In this document: one piece after another, positions 16,938 through 25,296 of the stretch
Position numbering within the stretch: the first letter of the stretch is position 1
How the letters are laid out: every line of letters begins with the position of its first letter
NCBI RefSeq assembly: GCF_936916975.1
Contig: NZ_CAKZGO010000004.1
Location: 372,001-436,000, forward strand
Length of the DNA stretch: 64,000 nt
Source: an uncultured Dongia sp.
GTDB lineage: Bacteria; Pseudomonadota; Alphaproteobacteria; Dongiales; Dongiaceae
Direction: 5' to 3'
Position numbers and translations under genes: made by a program
Notes under the pieces: model-generated
Database searches by the model: none
Seen by the model: the letters and a program-made list of their open reading frames with translations, nothing else
Told to the model about the DNA's origin: nothing

Positions 16938-17315
16938 TTAGCGCGCGGCCGGATAGATATCGACCCCATTGGTGGCGGTCCGGTCGGGCGTGTCATAGCA
17001 CACCACATTGGCCCGCTGACGGTAGCAGTAGCCGGGATAGGGCCGCGTCTTTTCGGCCTGTTCCTGGGCCATCTCGGCCGCGGTCCGGCAGTATTTGCCT
17101 GTCTTGGTGTAGTCGATGAGCGAGCAATCATTGCCCGTGGCGAGCGACGCCAGATGATCCGACGCGGTCTTGCCGGTCTGGTTGAGCGACACGCCCTCGA
17201 CCACAGCATAGGCCGTGGTGCCAGAGATAAAGCCCGGTATCACGGTGGTATCGCAGGCCGGCAGCAGCAGCGCCATCGCCAGCCATGCTGTCGCACCCAG
17301 AAGCTTGCTCGTCAT
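16938..17315 (-). CDS. Putative lipoprotein
   Basis: 125 residues from ATG 17315, chosen because AAGG lies 8 bases before it (a GTG at 17324 is also in frame). Signal segment ends LLLPACDTT, giving a lipobox Cys. The mature part has five further Cys and begins with a glycine-rich VIPGFISGTTAYAVVEGVSL that resembles a membrane-inserting or fusion segment. No family recognised. Confidence 0.7.
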   Translation of the reverse strand: MTSKLLGATAWLAMALLLPACDTTVIPGFISGTTAYAVVEGVSLNQTGKTASDHLASLATGNDCSLIDYTKTGKYCRTAAEMAQEQAEKTRPYPGYCYRQRANVVCYDTPDRTATNGVDIYPAAR

Positions 17316-17514
17316 GTCGGCCACCTTGCTCGGTCCAGTGAAAGATTATCCTGCCCGAAGGTTAAGCAATTCCTGTTCCAGTCGAACCTCAGCTGCGGCA
17401 AAGGGTTGGTTGGCAAGGCAGTGGGCTTGCCTGTATGTTAGCCCGCAATCAACCGCCCCAGCGTCCTGCGCCGGGGCCAAATAACCATGCCTTTCGGGGT
17501 TCCAGGGGTCTTAA

Positions 17515-18180
17515 GTGGCTGATATTTTTCAAGAAGTCGACGAGGAACTGCGCGGTGACAGGGCCTCGGCGCTGTGGGCGAAATACCAGAACGTGGTTTA
17601 TGGCTTGGTTGCCCTCATCATCCTGGGCACCGCCGGTGTGACCGGCTGGCAAATCTATGACCGCCAGGCGCGCGAAAAGGCCGGGATCGCCTATCTCAAC
17701 GCGACCCAGCAGGCCGCCCAGGATCCGAAAGCAGCACCCGATCTGCTGGGCCAGTTGATCCATGAAGGTGGCCCCTTCGCCGATCTTGCCCGCTTCGATC
17801 TCGCCCATGCCGCCCTCAAGGCCGGCAACAAGCAGCAGGCGCTCGACCTTCTCACCACCATGGCGAATGACACCAGCTATGCAGCCCCGCTCCGGGGTGC
17901 CGCGGGCCTCATGGGCGGCTATGTGGCGCTCGATCTCGGCAAGGCCGATGCAGCCGTGGCGCTGGCGCAGCCTTTGACGGCCGAGGGCCAGCCCTATCGC
18001 CTGTCGGCACTGGAGATCACCGGCCTTGCCGCCTACGCCACCGGCGACAAGGCGAAGGCCAAGGAGATCTTCACCGGGTTGGACGAGGTCTTCAAAAAAG
18101 AAGACGCGGCCGGCCTCGCCACAGCACCTGCCAATCTGCGCAACCGCGTCACCATCATGCTCGACCGTCTCGCCGATTGA
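17515..18180 (+). CDS. Inner-membrane TPR-like protein, YfgM type
   Basis: 221 residues starting with GTG 17515. A short cytosolic N-terminus (ADIFQEVDEELRGDRASALWAKY) precedes one membrane segment (VVYGLVALIILGTAGVTGWQIY) and a periplasmic helical-repeat domain (ADLARFDLAHAALKAGNKQQALDLL). This is the YfgM/ancillary-SecYEG-translocon layout. It lies directly before bamB and der, the same gene order as yfgM-bamB-der in E. coli. Confidence 0.88.
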   Translation: MADIFQEVDEELRGDRASALWAKYQNVVYGLVALIILGTAGVTGWQIYDRQAREKAGIAYLNATQQAAQDPKAAPDLLGQLIHEGGPFADLARFDLAHAALKAGNKQQALDLLTTMANDTSYAAPLRGAAGLMGGYVALDLGKADAAVALAQPLTAEGQPYRLSALEITGLAAYATGDKAKAKEIFTGLDEVFKKEDAAGLATAPANLRNRVTIMLDRLAD

Positions 18181-18190
18181 TCCGGGTGGG

Positions 18191-19567
18191 ATGATGCGCA
18201 GCAAGATCGATACAGAGGGAATGATGGCGATACGTCGCAACGACATGCAGGCGACACGGCGCAATGCACTGCTATGTGCAAGCCTTGCCTTTTCGATGCT
18301 GATGATCAGCGCCTGCGACGCCGACAAGGTGCCGTTACCGGGCGAGCGTGTCTCGGTCCTGCAGCTCAACAGCGATCTGGCGGCCGATCCGACCTTGAGT
18401 GAGATCGCGGTCCGATTGCCCAAGCCCTATGTCAATGAAAACTGGGCGCAGGTGGGCGGCAACCAAAGCCACGCCATGTATCACCTGCAGGCGACCTCGG
18501 ATGTGCTGACCGAAGTGTGGTCGGCCGATATCGGCTCCTCCGCCGATTCCGCCAACCGGCTGCTCGCTGAACCGGTCGTCGCCGACAACATCATTTACAC
18601 GCTGGACGCCGAGGCCCTGGTACGCGCCTTCGATGCCACCACCGGCCAACGCCTGTGGCAGGCGGATTTCACGCCGGAAGACGAAGATGACGATCTGTTC
18701 GGCGGCGGCATGGCTGTTGCCGAAGGCAAGATCTTCGTCACCACACCTTATGCCAAGGTCTATGCGCTCGACGCCAAGACCGGCGCCTTCATCTGGGAAG
18801 GCAAGGCGCCGGCACCCATGCGCGCCGCCCCCGCAGTGAGCGACGGCCGCGTGTTCGTGACCACCATCGACAACCAGCTGGTGGCGTTTGCCACCGATGA
18901 CGGCCGCAGGCTGTGGTCGAATGCCGGTGTCGAGGAAGCGGCGGGCCTGCTCGGCGGCTCGACGCCGACCGTGCTCGGCAATATCGTGGTCGCGGCCTAT
19001 ACGTCGGGTGAATTGCTGGCCTTCGATGTCATCAACGGCCGCTCGCTGTGGACCGACAGCCTTGCCGGCAAGGCGCGCACGTCCTCCGTCGCCGCATTGT
19101 CCGACATCCGCGGACGGCCCGTGATCGACCGCGACCGGGTCATCGCGATCGGCAATGGCGGCGTCATGGCGGCGATCGACCTGCGCCGCGGCGAGCGCTA
19201 TTGGGACAAGGATCTCGGCGGCACACAGATGCCCTGGGCCGCCGGCGATTTCGTCTATGTGCTCACCTCGCAGAGCGAAGTGGTCTGCGTCACCCGCGAC
19301 GAAGGCCGCATCAAGTGGCTCACCCCCTTGCCGCCCTTCGAAGATATGGAATCGCGCGAGGACCCGATCTATTGGTCGGGCCCCGTGCTGGTCGGCGACC
19401 GGCTGCTGGTGACCGGATCGAACGGGCTTGCCCTCTCGCTCTCGCCCTATACCGGCGATCTGCTCGGCAAGCAGGAGCTGCCCGACCGCTCGCATCTGCC
19501 GCCCGTGGTGGCGAACGAGATGGTCTATATGCTCTCGGACGACGCCGACCTGATTGCGCTCAAATAA
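18191..19567 (+). CDS. bamB: Outer-membrane assembly lipoprotein BamB
   Basis: 458 residues from ATG 18191; starts at 18194, 18221, 18224 or 18245 are equally possible, since ribosome sites are weak for all. The signal ends LMISACDAD, a lipobox. The mature protein is a PQQ-like beta-propeller with repeated A-x-D-x-x-T-G-x-x-x-W motifs (AFDATTGQRLWQADF, ALDAKTGAFIWEGKA, AFDVINGRSLWTDSL). BamB is the propeller lipoprotein of the BAM complex that inserts beta-barrels. Ten bases after the YfgM-like gene and 39 bases before der. Confidence 0.93.
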   Translation: MMRSKIDTEGMMAIRRNDMQATRRNALLCASLAFSMLMISACDADKVPLPGERVSVLQLNSDLAADPTLSEIAVRLPKPYVNENWAQVGGNQSHAMYHLQATSDVLTEVWSADIGSSADSANRLLAEPVVADNIIYTLDAEALVRAFDATTGQRLWQADFTPEDEDDDLFGGGMAVAEGKIFVTTPYAKVYALDAKTGAFIWEGKAPAPMRAAPAVSDGRVFVTTIDNQLVAFATDDGRRLWSNAGVEEAAGLLGGSTPTVLGNIVVAAYTSGELLAFDVINGRSLWTDSLAGKARTSSVAALSDIRGRPVIDRDRVIAIGNGGVMAAIDLRRGERYWDKDLGGTQMPWAAGDFVYVLTSQSEVVCVTRDEGRIKWLTPLPPFEDMESREDPIYWSGPVLVGDRLLVTGSNGLALSLSPYTGDLLGKQELPDRSHLPPVVANEMVYMLSDDADLIALK

Positions 19568-19606
19568 GATTGGCGCCTGCTGCTTTATTGATCGGCTACA
19601 TAACTG

Positions 19607-21031
19607 ATGTCTTTAACTGTCGCCATTGTCGGCCGCCCGAATGTGGGCAAGTCGACGCTGTTCAACCGTTTGATCCGCAAGCGTCTCGCTATCGTTGACG
19701 ATACGCCGGGGGTCACGCGCGACCGCCGCTATGGCGAAGCGCATCTGGGTGACCTCACCTTCACGGTGATCGATACCGCCGGGCTTGAAGATGCGGTCGA
19801 TGAAAGCCTTGAAGGGCGCATGCGCCAGCAGACCGAGGCCGCCATCAACGAGGCCGACGTCACCCTGATGGTGTTCGATTCCCGCGCCGGCATCACGCCG
19901 ATCGACGAACATTTCGCCCGCATCATCCGCCGGATGAAGAAGCCGGTCATCCTTATCGCCAACAAGGCTGAGGGCCGTGTCGGCGCCGGCTCGGTCAATG
20001 AAGGCTTCAGCCTCGGCCTCGGCCAGCCGATCCCGCTCTCGGCGGAGCATGGCGAGGGGCTGGGCGATCTCTTCGATGCGCTGGAACCCTTTGCGCTGAA
20101 GAAGGCAAACGAGGAATCCGGCATCAATCCCGATGCCGAGCTCGAAGAAGTTGCGCCGATCGATCTCGATGAAGACACCGGCGAGGACGATTTCGTCGCG
20201 GCGCCGCCGGTGCCCAAGCACATGCAGCTGGCCATTGTCGGTCGCCCGAATGTGGGCAAGTCGACCCTGGTTAACGCGCTCTTGGGCGAAGAGAGATTAC
20301 TCACGGGGCCGGAGGCCGGCATCACCCGCGATTCCATCGCCATCGATTGGGCATGGGGCGGCCAAGCGATCCGCCTCATCGACACCGCGGGCCTGCGCCG
20401 TCATGCGCGTGTGGTGGAAAAGCTGGAGCGCCTGTCGGGCGCCGATACGCGCCGCGCCATCCAATACGCCCATGTCGTGGTGCTGGTGCTCGACGGCAAT
20501 GACATGCTGGAGAAGCAGGATCTGACCATCGCGCGCCAGGTGGTGGAAGAAGGCCGCGCTCTCATCATCGCCGCCAATAAATGGGATGCAGTCGAGGACA
20601 AGACCGCGGCCCTCAAAAAGCTCCATGACCGCATCGAATGGTCGCTGCCGCAGGCCAAGGGCATTCCCGTTATCACCATGAGCGCCATGACCGAACGCGG
20701 CCTCGACAAGCTGATGAAGGCTGTGCTCGAGATCTATGTGACCTGGAACAAGCGCGTCTCAACCTCGAAGCTCAATCGCTGGCTCTCCGAGATCACCGCG
20801 CAGCATCCGCCGCCCTTGGTCGGCGGCCGTCGCATCAAGATCCGCTACATGACCCAGATCAAGACGCGTCCGCCCACCTTCGCGATCTTCGCCTCGAAGG
20901 CGGAAGATTTGCCGGAATCCTATCACCGCTATCTGGTGAAGAGCTTGCGCGATGTGTTCGATCTGCCGGGGACGCCGATCCGGTTGATCCTGCGCCGGAC
21001 CGACAATCCGTATGACAAGGACCGGGATTAG
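19607..21031 (+). CDS. der: Ribosome-assembly GTPase Der (EngA)
   Basis: 474 residues, normal for Der. Two GTPase domains in tandem, each with G1 GRPNVGKST (residues about 8-16 and 210-218) and G3 DTAG(L). Between them is an acidic linker (ELEEVAPIDLDEDTGEDD), and the C-terminal KH-like domain has HPPPLVGGRRIKIRYMTQ and FAIFASKAEDLPESYHRYL. It assists 50S ribosome maturation in the cytosol. Last gene of the YfgM-like/bamB/der group. Confidence 0.98.
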   Translation: MSLTVAIVGRPNVGKSTLFNRLIRKRLAIVDDTPGVTRDRRYGEAHLGDLTFTVIDTAGLEDAVDESLEGRMRQQTEAAINEADVTLMVFDSRAGITPIDEHFARIIRRMKKPVILIANKAEGRVGAGSVNEGFSLGLGQPIPLSAEHGEGLGDLFDALEPFALKKANEESGINPDAELEEVAPIDLDEDTGEDDFVAAPPVPKHMQLAIVGRPNVGKSTLVNALLGEERLLTGPEAGITRDSIAIDWAWGGQAIRLIDTAGLRRHARVVEKLERLSGADTRRAIQYAHVVVLVLDGNDMLEKQDLTIARQVVEEGRALIIAANKWDAVEDKTAALKKLHDRIEWSLPQAKGIPVITMSAMTERGLDKLMKAVLEIYVTWNKRVSTSKLNRWLSEITAQHPPPLVGGRRIKIRYMTQIKTRPPTFAIFASKAEDLPESYHRYLVKSLRDVFDLPGTPIRLILRRTDNPYDKDRD

Positions 21032-21057
21032 CGCCACATCGGCTGCGCTTAACTAAG

Positions 21058-21170
21058 CCTCTCCCCTCGCGGGAGAGGCGGCGAGCGCCAGCGAGCGGTG
21101 AGGGGGATTCTCTCTAACGAACCCGATCAATCCACCCCCTCACCCCAACCCTCTCCCGCGAGGGGAGAGG
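21058..21170. repeat. Long intergenic inverted repeat, type A
   Basis: Perfect 21-base arms at 21058-21078 and 21150-21170 (beginning CCTCTCCCCTCGCGG and ending GCGAGGGGAGAGG), with a second pairing block GTGAGGGGG (21098-21106) against CCCCCTCAC (21135-21143). It folds into a long bidirectional stem between the convergent der and SDR genes. It could act as terminator and looks like a dispersed repeat; compare 23776-23871. Confidence 0.85.
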
Positions 21171-21189
21171 GGGTTTCTCAATAAGGGCT

Positions 21190-21954
21190 TCACCTCGCCC
21201 CGCCGCCATCCATGACGATGGTCTGGCCGGTGATGTAGGGCGCACCGGCGAGCAGATAGAAGATCGTCTCGGCATAGTCGGCCGGTGTGCCGGCGCGGCG
21301 CAGGGGGACCTTCGCCACATATTTTGCGAGCTGGTCGGGGTCGAAGCGGCAATCCCAGCCGGACCCGTCGACCACATTGGGCGCGATTGCATTGACGCGC
21401 ACCTCCGGCCCCATCGCATAGGACCATTCGGTGGTGAGCAGAATGAGGGCCGCCTTGGTCGAGGCGTAGACGGATGACGATGCGCCGTAGCCGAGGCCCG
21501 CCGTCGAGGCGACATTCACCACGGCGCCCTTCGCCTGCTTGAGATGGGGTGCCGCGGCCTTCAGGCAGCGATAGGGGCCGATCTGGTTGACGGTGACGAG
21601 CTTTGCCCAGAACGCCTCATCCATGCGGGCGAAATCATCGACCGGAATGGGTGCGCTGGTGCCGGGTGTGCCGGCATTGTTGACGAGATAATCCAGCCGG
21701 CCGAAATGATCGGCGGCGGCATTGATCATGGTATCGACATCATCGGGCTTGGCGACGTCGCCGGGAAAGGCCGCGACGTCATGGCCCGCTGCGGTGAGGC
21801 GCGCCACCACGTCGCCCAGGCGCGGATTGCCGGCAAGATCGTTGATCGCAACCTTCGCCTTGTTGGCGACCAGCCTTTCCACCACGGCGAGGCCGATGCC
21901 GGAAGCGGCCCCGGTGACGAAAGCCACTTTGCCGGTGAGATCGGCGCTGATCAT
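21190..21954 (-). CDS. Short-chain dehydrogenase/reductase
   Basis: 254 residues from ATG 21954 (GGAG seven bases before). Classical SDR: TGAASGIGLAVVERL cofactor motif, NNAG, catalytic Ser in VNVASTAGLG, Y-A-S-T-K active-site motif, and C-terminal GQTIVMDGGGAR. NAD(P)-dependent oxidation or reduction of an unknown alcohol or ketone. Downstream of the small membrane protein gene at 22043 but separated from it by a hairpin. Confidence 0.95.
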   Translation of the reverse strand: MISADLTGKVAFVTGAASGIGLAVVERLVANKAKVAINDLAGNPRLGDVVARLTAAGHDVAAFPGDVAKPDDVDTMINAAADHFGRLDYLVNNAGTPGTSAPIPVDDFARMDEAFWAKLVTVNQIGPYRCLKAAAPHLKQAKGAVVNVASTAGLGYGASSSVYASTKAALILLTTEWSYAMGPEVRVNAIAPNVVDGSGWDCRFDPDQLAKYVAKVPLRRAGTPADYAETIFYLLAGAPYITGQTIVMDGGGAR

Positions 21955-21977
21955 GCATGCACTCCGCTGATGAGATG

Positions 21978-22007
21978 AAACCTCCCCAGTCCTAGCCGGG
22001 GAGGTTT
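21978..22007. terminator. Hairpin after the 22043-22414 membrane-protein gene
   Basis: AAACCTCCCC (21978-21987) pairs perfectly with GGGGAGGTTT (21998-22007) around a 10-base loop. On the minus strand it lies 36 bases after the stop of the membrane-protein gene and 24 bases before the SDR start, so it fits a terminator separating the two. T-run is short (TTTC on the minus strand). Confidence 0.6.
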
Positions 22008-22042
22008 TCACCTGTCAAATGCCTGGGTCAAATGGATGAGCG

Positions 22043-22414
22043 TCAGGCGCGGTCGATCCCACGCCACAGATTGACGGCAAAGCACATGATGCCGATGACC
22101 GTGACGATGGAGGAGATGCCGGCAATCGGCCCTGCGATCTCGACCGAGCCGCTGTGGATGAAGGCGACTGCCACCAGCAGGACCGGGGCGCCGATATTGT
22201 GCAGCCAGAAATGCAGCTGTGCGAGGCGCGTGGTGGCCAGCTTGGGCTTCAGCAGATAGATGCAGCCGATGATGGCGAGGCTGACCCAGCCCAGCAGATT
22301 GAGATGGGCGTGCACGCTGAGAAAGGTGTGGTCTTGCGAGGCACCCATATAGGCGCCGAGGCAGACGGCGAGCACGAAATAGACGGTGGCGATCTTGAGC
22401 AGGCGGTGGGCCAT
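22043..22414 (-). CDS. Small four-helix membrane protein, cytochrome oxidase subunit I-like
   Basis: 123 residues from ATG 22414 (MAHRLLKIATVYFVLAV), with GGGGA 8 bases upstream; the extended frame before it has no coding look. Four hydrophobic segments. Conserved His are in SVHAHLNLLGWVSL and QLHFWLHNIGAPVLL, resembling heme-ligand regions of cytochrome oxidase subunit I, with which such short proteins are often grouped. Too small to be an oxidase by itself. A related copy lies at 23288-23683. Confidence 0.75.
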   Translation of the reverse strand: MAHRLLKIATVYFVLAVCLGAYMGASQDHTFLSVHAHLNLLGWVSLAIIGCIYLLKPKLATTRLAQLHFWLHNIGAPVLLVAVAFIHSGSVEIAGPIAGISSIVTVIGIMCFAVNLWRGIDRA

Positions 22415-22587
22415 TCCTGGAGTCCCCTTATTGGCTGATGGCATGTAACGGCCTTGGCTTACCGCGTTCCCGCCCTCCCCGGCAGTGATCGCGATCACAT
22501 ACATCATGGCATATTTCGTTCGCGGGCGAAGCATCGGCGGGTGGATCCGGATTAGAAAGATGACGGATCAAACCCAGGAGAGCAGCG

Positions 22588-22950
22588 ATGGCCGTCACCG
22601 TCTTCATCCGCTACCAGATCGATCCGTTCCAGTTGGCGGCATTCCGAGAGTATGCCGAGAATTGGGGCCGCATCATTCCGCAATGCGGCGGACATCTCAT
22701 CGGCTATTTCCTGCCGCATGAGGGCACCAACGATATCGCCTGGGGGTTGATCTCCTTTCCCGATCTTGCGGCCTACGAGGCCTATCGCGCGCGGCTGCGC
22801 AAGGACGCTGCCTCGGTCGCCAATTTTGCACGAGCGCAGGAAAAGCGTTTCATCCTGCGCGAGGAACGGACATTCTTGGGCGAGGTCGCCGGCACGCGCG
22901 ACCAGATGCCAGCTATTTCAGAAACAGGCGTTCAAGGAGAGCCAGCATGA
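22588..22950 (+). CDS. NIPSNAP-family protein
   Basis: 120 residues. [44 protein letters not shown] and the later [17 protein letters not shown] show the NIPSNAP dimeric ferredoxin-like fold. Role in bacteria unknown. The stop overlaps the next start as ATGA (22947-22950), so it is co-translated with the ABM-fold gene. Confidence 0.85.
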   Translation: MAVTVFIRYQIDPFQLAAFREYAENWGRIIPQCGGHLIGYFLPHEGTNDIAWGLISFPDLAAYEAYRARLRKDAASVANFARAQEKRFILREERTFLGEVAGTRDQMPAISETGVQGEPA

Positions 22951-23291
22951 TCGCCATCATCTTCGAAGTGGAACCGGCCGAGGGGCATCGCGATGCCTAT
23001 CTCGACATCGCGGCGAAACTGAAGCCGGAATTGGAGAAGATCGACGGCTTCATCTCGGTCGAGCGATTCCAGAGCATCACCAATCCTGGTAAGATGCTGT
23101 CGCTGTCATTCTTCCGCGATGAGGATGCGGTCAAGCATTGGCGCAATCTGGAAGCGCATCGCCGCGCCCAGGCGGCGGGACGTGGGGGCGTCTTTGCAGG
23201 GTATCGTTTGCGCGTAGCGCAGGTGCTGCGCGATTACGGCCTCACCGAGCGCACTGAGGCGCCCGGTGACAGCCAAGAAGCGCATGGTTAG
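22947..23291 (+). CDS. Antibiotic biosynthesis monooxygenase (ABM) fold protein
   Basis: 114 residues. [41 protein letters not shown] and [26 protein letters not shown] give the ABM/heme-degrading monooxygenase pattern (Asn/His/Trp region). Possible cofactor-free oxygenase or heme-related enzyme; not distinguishable here. Co-translated with the NIPSNAP gene and overlapping by four bases the opposing membrane-protein gene. Confidence 0.87.
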   Translation: MIAIIFEVEPAEGHRDAYLDIAAKLKPELEKIDGFISVERFQSITNPGKMLSLSFFRDEDAVKHWRNLEAHRRAQAAGRGGVFAGYRLRVAQVLRDYGLTERTEAPGDSQEAHG

Positions 23292-23683
23292 TTGCGGATT
23301 GCGCGCTGCACGTCACGGCCGACATAGGTCCAGAAATTGATCACCAGTGCCACGGCGCCGATCAGCAGCATGATGGCACCGATAACACCGAGGAGATGGC
23401 CGGTCGCAAAGGCATCGAGCTGGGTCATGGTGAGGCCGATGAGCAGGACCGGCAGGCCGATCATGTGCAGCCAGAAATGGGCAGTGGCAAAGATGTTCTG
23501 CGACAGCGCCGGCCAGGCGAGATAGAGACCGCCGACCAACCCCAGGCTGAGCCAGCCCAGGCCGCCGATATGGGCGTAGACCACCCACAGGCGATAATCA
23601 GCAATGAGACCCATATGGAGGCCGAGGGCCAGCCCCAGCACAAAATAGATGGCGGCAACACCGAGCAGAACACGCGTGATCAT
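23288..23683 (-). CDS. Small four-helix membrane protein, paralogue of 22043-22414
   Basis: 131 residues from ATG 23683 (GAGGAA upstream). Same layout as the 22043 gene: IYFVLGLALGLHMG, then VVYAHIGGLGWLSLGLVGGLYLAW, then AHFWLHMIGLPVLLIG. The second His of the HAH motif remains but the first is replaced by Tyr. Probably a heme-copper-oxidase-like fragment family or heme-binding membrane protein; role unknown. Stop overlaps the ABM gene's stop by four bases. Confidence 0.72.
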   Translation of the reverse strand: MITRVLLGVAAIYFVLGLALGLHMGLIADYRLWVVYAHIGGLGWLSLGLVGGLYLAWPALSQNIFATAHFWLHMIGLPVLLIGLTMTQLDAFATGHLLGVIGAIMLLIGAVALVINFWTYVGRDVQRAIRN

Positions 23684-23775
23684 GGGCAATTCCTCTTGAA
23701 GCGCGCGGAGCGGCGCGGCGAGAGGATGAACCGGTGGTGTTGGATTTCGTTCCCGGTGGGGGCGGGTCGAAGGCC

Positions 23776-23871
23776 CCCTCCCCCACGTTGGGGGGAGGGA
23801 ATACTAGCCAGCTTGAACTCCGCACCCGACCCATACTCGATAGAGTCCCCTCCCCCCAACGTGGGGGAGGG
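23776..23871. repeat. Long intergenic inverted repeat, type B
   Basis: Perfect 24-base arms at 23776-23799 and 23848-23871 (CCCTCCCCCACGTTGGGG... and its complement), 48 bases apart. Each arm is itself a near-palindrome. It sits between two minus-strand genes and resembles the element at 21058-21170 in composition, with similar tails (GGGAGAGGGGG). Confidence 0.85.
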
Positions 23872-23897
23872 TTAGGGAGAGGGGGTGCATCAGACGC

Positions 23898-24350
23898 TCA
23901 GTGCTTATGCCCGCAACCGCCGCTGCCGCAGCTGCCGCCGTGATCATGGGCCGGCGCCTTCGCCGCGCGGGGATCGCGGCTGAGGCCGTGGCTGGCCAGG
24001 GCGTCGAGATAGCCTTGCCAGATCTGCGCCTTGTCGCGGCCGAGGTCGTAGAGATAGCGCCAGGAGAAGATGCCGGTGTCATGCATGTCGTCGAACTGGA
24101 TGCGGATGGCGTAATGGCCGACCGGCTCCACCGCCATGATGCCGACATCGCGCCGCCCGGGCACGATGGTCTTCTGGTTGGGGCCATGGCCCTGCACTTC
24201 CGCCGAGGGGCTTTCCACACGCAACAGCTCGGCCGGATATTGGAACACCTTGCCGTCATCGAATTCGATCTCGATGAGCTTCTCCGCCTGGCGGTGGCGG
24301 ATCTCGACCGGCCAATGCTCGGTGCCCATCGGCTGGTTCTGTTCCGGCAT
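23898..24350 (-). CDS. DUF971 protein with Cys/His-rich tail
   Basis: 150 residues from ATG 24350, which overlaps the upstream stop by one base (TAATG). The DUF971 domain (also N-terminal in gamma-butyrobetaine hydroxylase) reads WPVEIRHRQAEKLIEIEFDDG, LLRVESPSAEVQGHG and IQFDDMHDTGIFSWRYLYDLG. It ends in HDHGGSCGSGGCGHKH, a probable metal-binding tail. DUF971 proteins are linked to Fe-S or P-loop maturation in some genomes; unproven here. Confidence 0.9.
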   Translation of the reverse strand: MPEQNQPMGTEHWPVEIRHRQAEKLIEIEFDDGKVFQYPAELLRVESPSAEVQGHGPNQKTIVPGRRDVGIMAVEPVGHYAIRIQFDDMHDTGIFSWRYLYDLGRDKAQIWQGYLDALASHGLSRDPRAAKAPAHDHGGSCGSGGCGHKH

Positions 24351-24544
24351 TACTCGTCGCCTTCCAGCGGCCGCGCTTCGTCGACCAGCATGATGGGAAT
24401 GCCGTCGCGGATAGGATAGGCGAGGCCGGCGACCTTGCTGATCAGTTCCTGCTTCTGCCGGTCGAAGACCAGCGGGCCCTTGCTCACGGGGCAGACCAGG
24501 ATCTCCAGCAGCTTGGGATCGATGAGGATGTCGTTCTCGGGCAC
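24350..24544 (-). CDS. Trm112/YcaR-like small protein
   Basis: 64 residues starting with GTG 24544, with AGGAA 7 bases upstream. [22 protein letters not shown] has one Cys of the zinc-ribbon set, and [29 protein letters not shown] matches the family. Eukaryotic Trm112 activates methyltransferases; the bacterial role is unclear. Sits in the conserved YbbN/LON-domain/Trm112-like/DUF971 run. Confidence 0.93.
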   Translation of the reverse strand: MPENDILIDPKLLEILVCPVSKGPLVFDRQKQELISKVAGLAYPIRDGIPIMLVDEARPLEGDE

Positions 24545-24574
24545 GGATAATTCCTATCTCAATGAAGCCAGTCT

Positions 24575-25270
24575 TCAATGCAAACGATGTTCGCCGCTGC
24601 TGGTGACGCCGTGAACTTCGAACAAGGCCACCATCATCTCCACGACGGCCTCAAGATCGGGGCATTCCAGCAGAGATTGTTTTTCCTCGGGCTCAAGCGG
24701 CGACATCTGCGCCATGGCGACGACCAACTCGTCATCCGCCACTTCCTCGATGCCCTTCCAATCGAGGCGCGCCTGACGTGTCTTCAGATATTCCTGCAGG
24801 ATGGCGAGGAATCGCGGCCGGTCGGCAAGCTGGAATTCATGTTCCGCCATGTCGTGGGCGAAAGGCTGGTAGTTCGGCACGATGCGGCGATAGCCGCCCT
24901 TGGCCATCGGCAACTCTTCTTTGATGCGGAAGCGGATGAGGCCGGAGAGAATGAGCTGATAGCGCCCGTCCGGCGTTTCCTCGAAGGAGACGATGCGGCC
25001 GGCGCAACCGATCTGATGCACCGCCGGCATGTGATCCGCCTGCAAGGTCCGGTCGGCGTTGGCGTCGATCGGCTGCACCATGCCGATGAGCCGATCCGGC
25101 GTCTGCAGGGCCGCGCGCACCATGGCAAGATAGCGCGGCTCGAACACGTTCAAGGGCAAACGCCCACCGGCCAGCAGCAAGGCGTTGGTCAGCGGAAAGA
25201 TCGGCAGTTCTTTCGGCAGATCGGCATAACCGGGATCGAAGGGACCGAGATTGCTGGGACCAGGTCGCAT
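24575..25270 (-). CDS. LON substrate-binding domain protein
   Basis: 231 residues: ELPIFPLTNALLLAGGRLPLNVFEPRYLAMVRAAL, then GCAGRIVSFEETPDGRYQLILSGLIRFRI is the N-terminal domain of Lon protease, with no ATPase or protease domain. Presumably recruits or presents substrate proteins. It lies between the YbbN-type and Trm112-like genes on the same strand. Confidence 0.94.
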   Translation of the reverse strand: MRPGPSNLGPFDPGYADLPKELPIFPLTNALLLAGGRLPLNVFEPRYLAMVRAALQTPDRLIGMVQPIDANADRTLQADHMPAVHQIGCAGRIVSFEETPDGRYQLILSGLIRFRIKEELPMAKGGYRRIVPNYQPFAHDMAEHEFQLADRPRFLAILQEYLKTRQARLDWKGIEEVADDELVVAMAQMSPLEPEEKQSLLECPDLEAVVEMMVALFEVHGVTSSGEHRLH

Positions 25271-25296
25271 GCGCGCGGTACCTCCCTTGTCAGCAG

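Noticed and set aside
18335-19495. 386-codon minus-strand frame over bamB
   Set aside because: Shadow of a well-supported propeller gene, His/Gly/Ala-rich without domain.
21058-23871. Possible CRISPR array
   Set aside because: The repeats are two inverted elements, not direct repeats with regular spacers.
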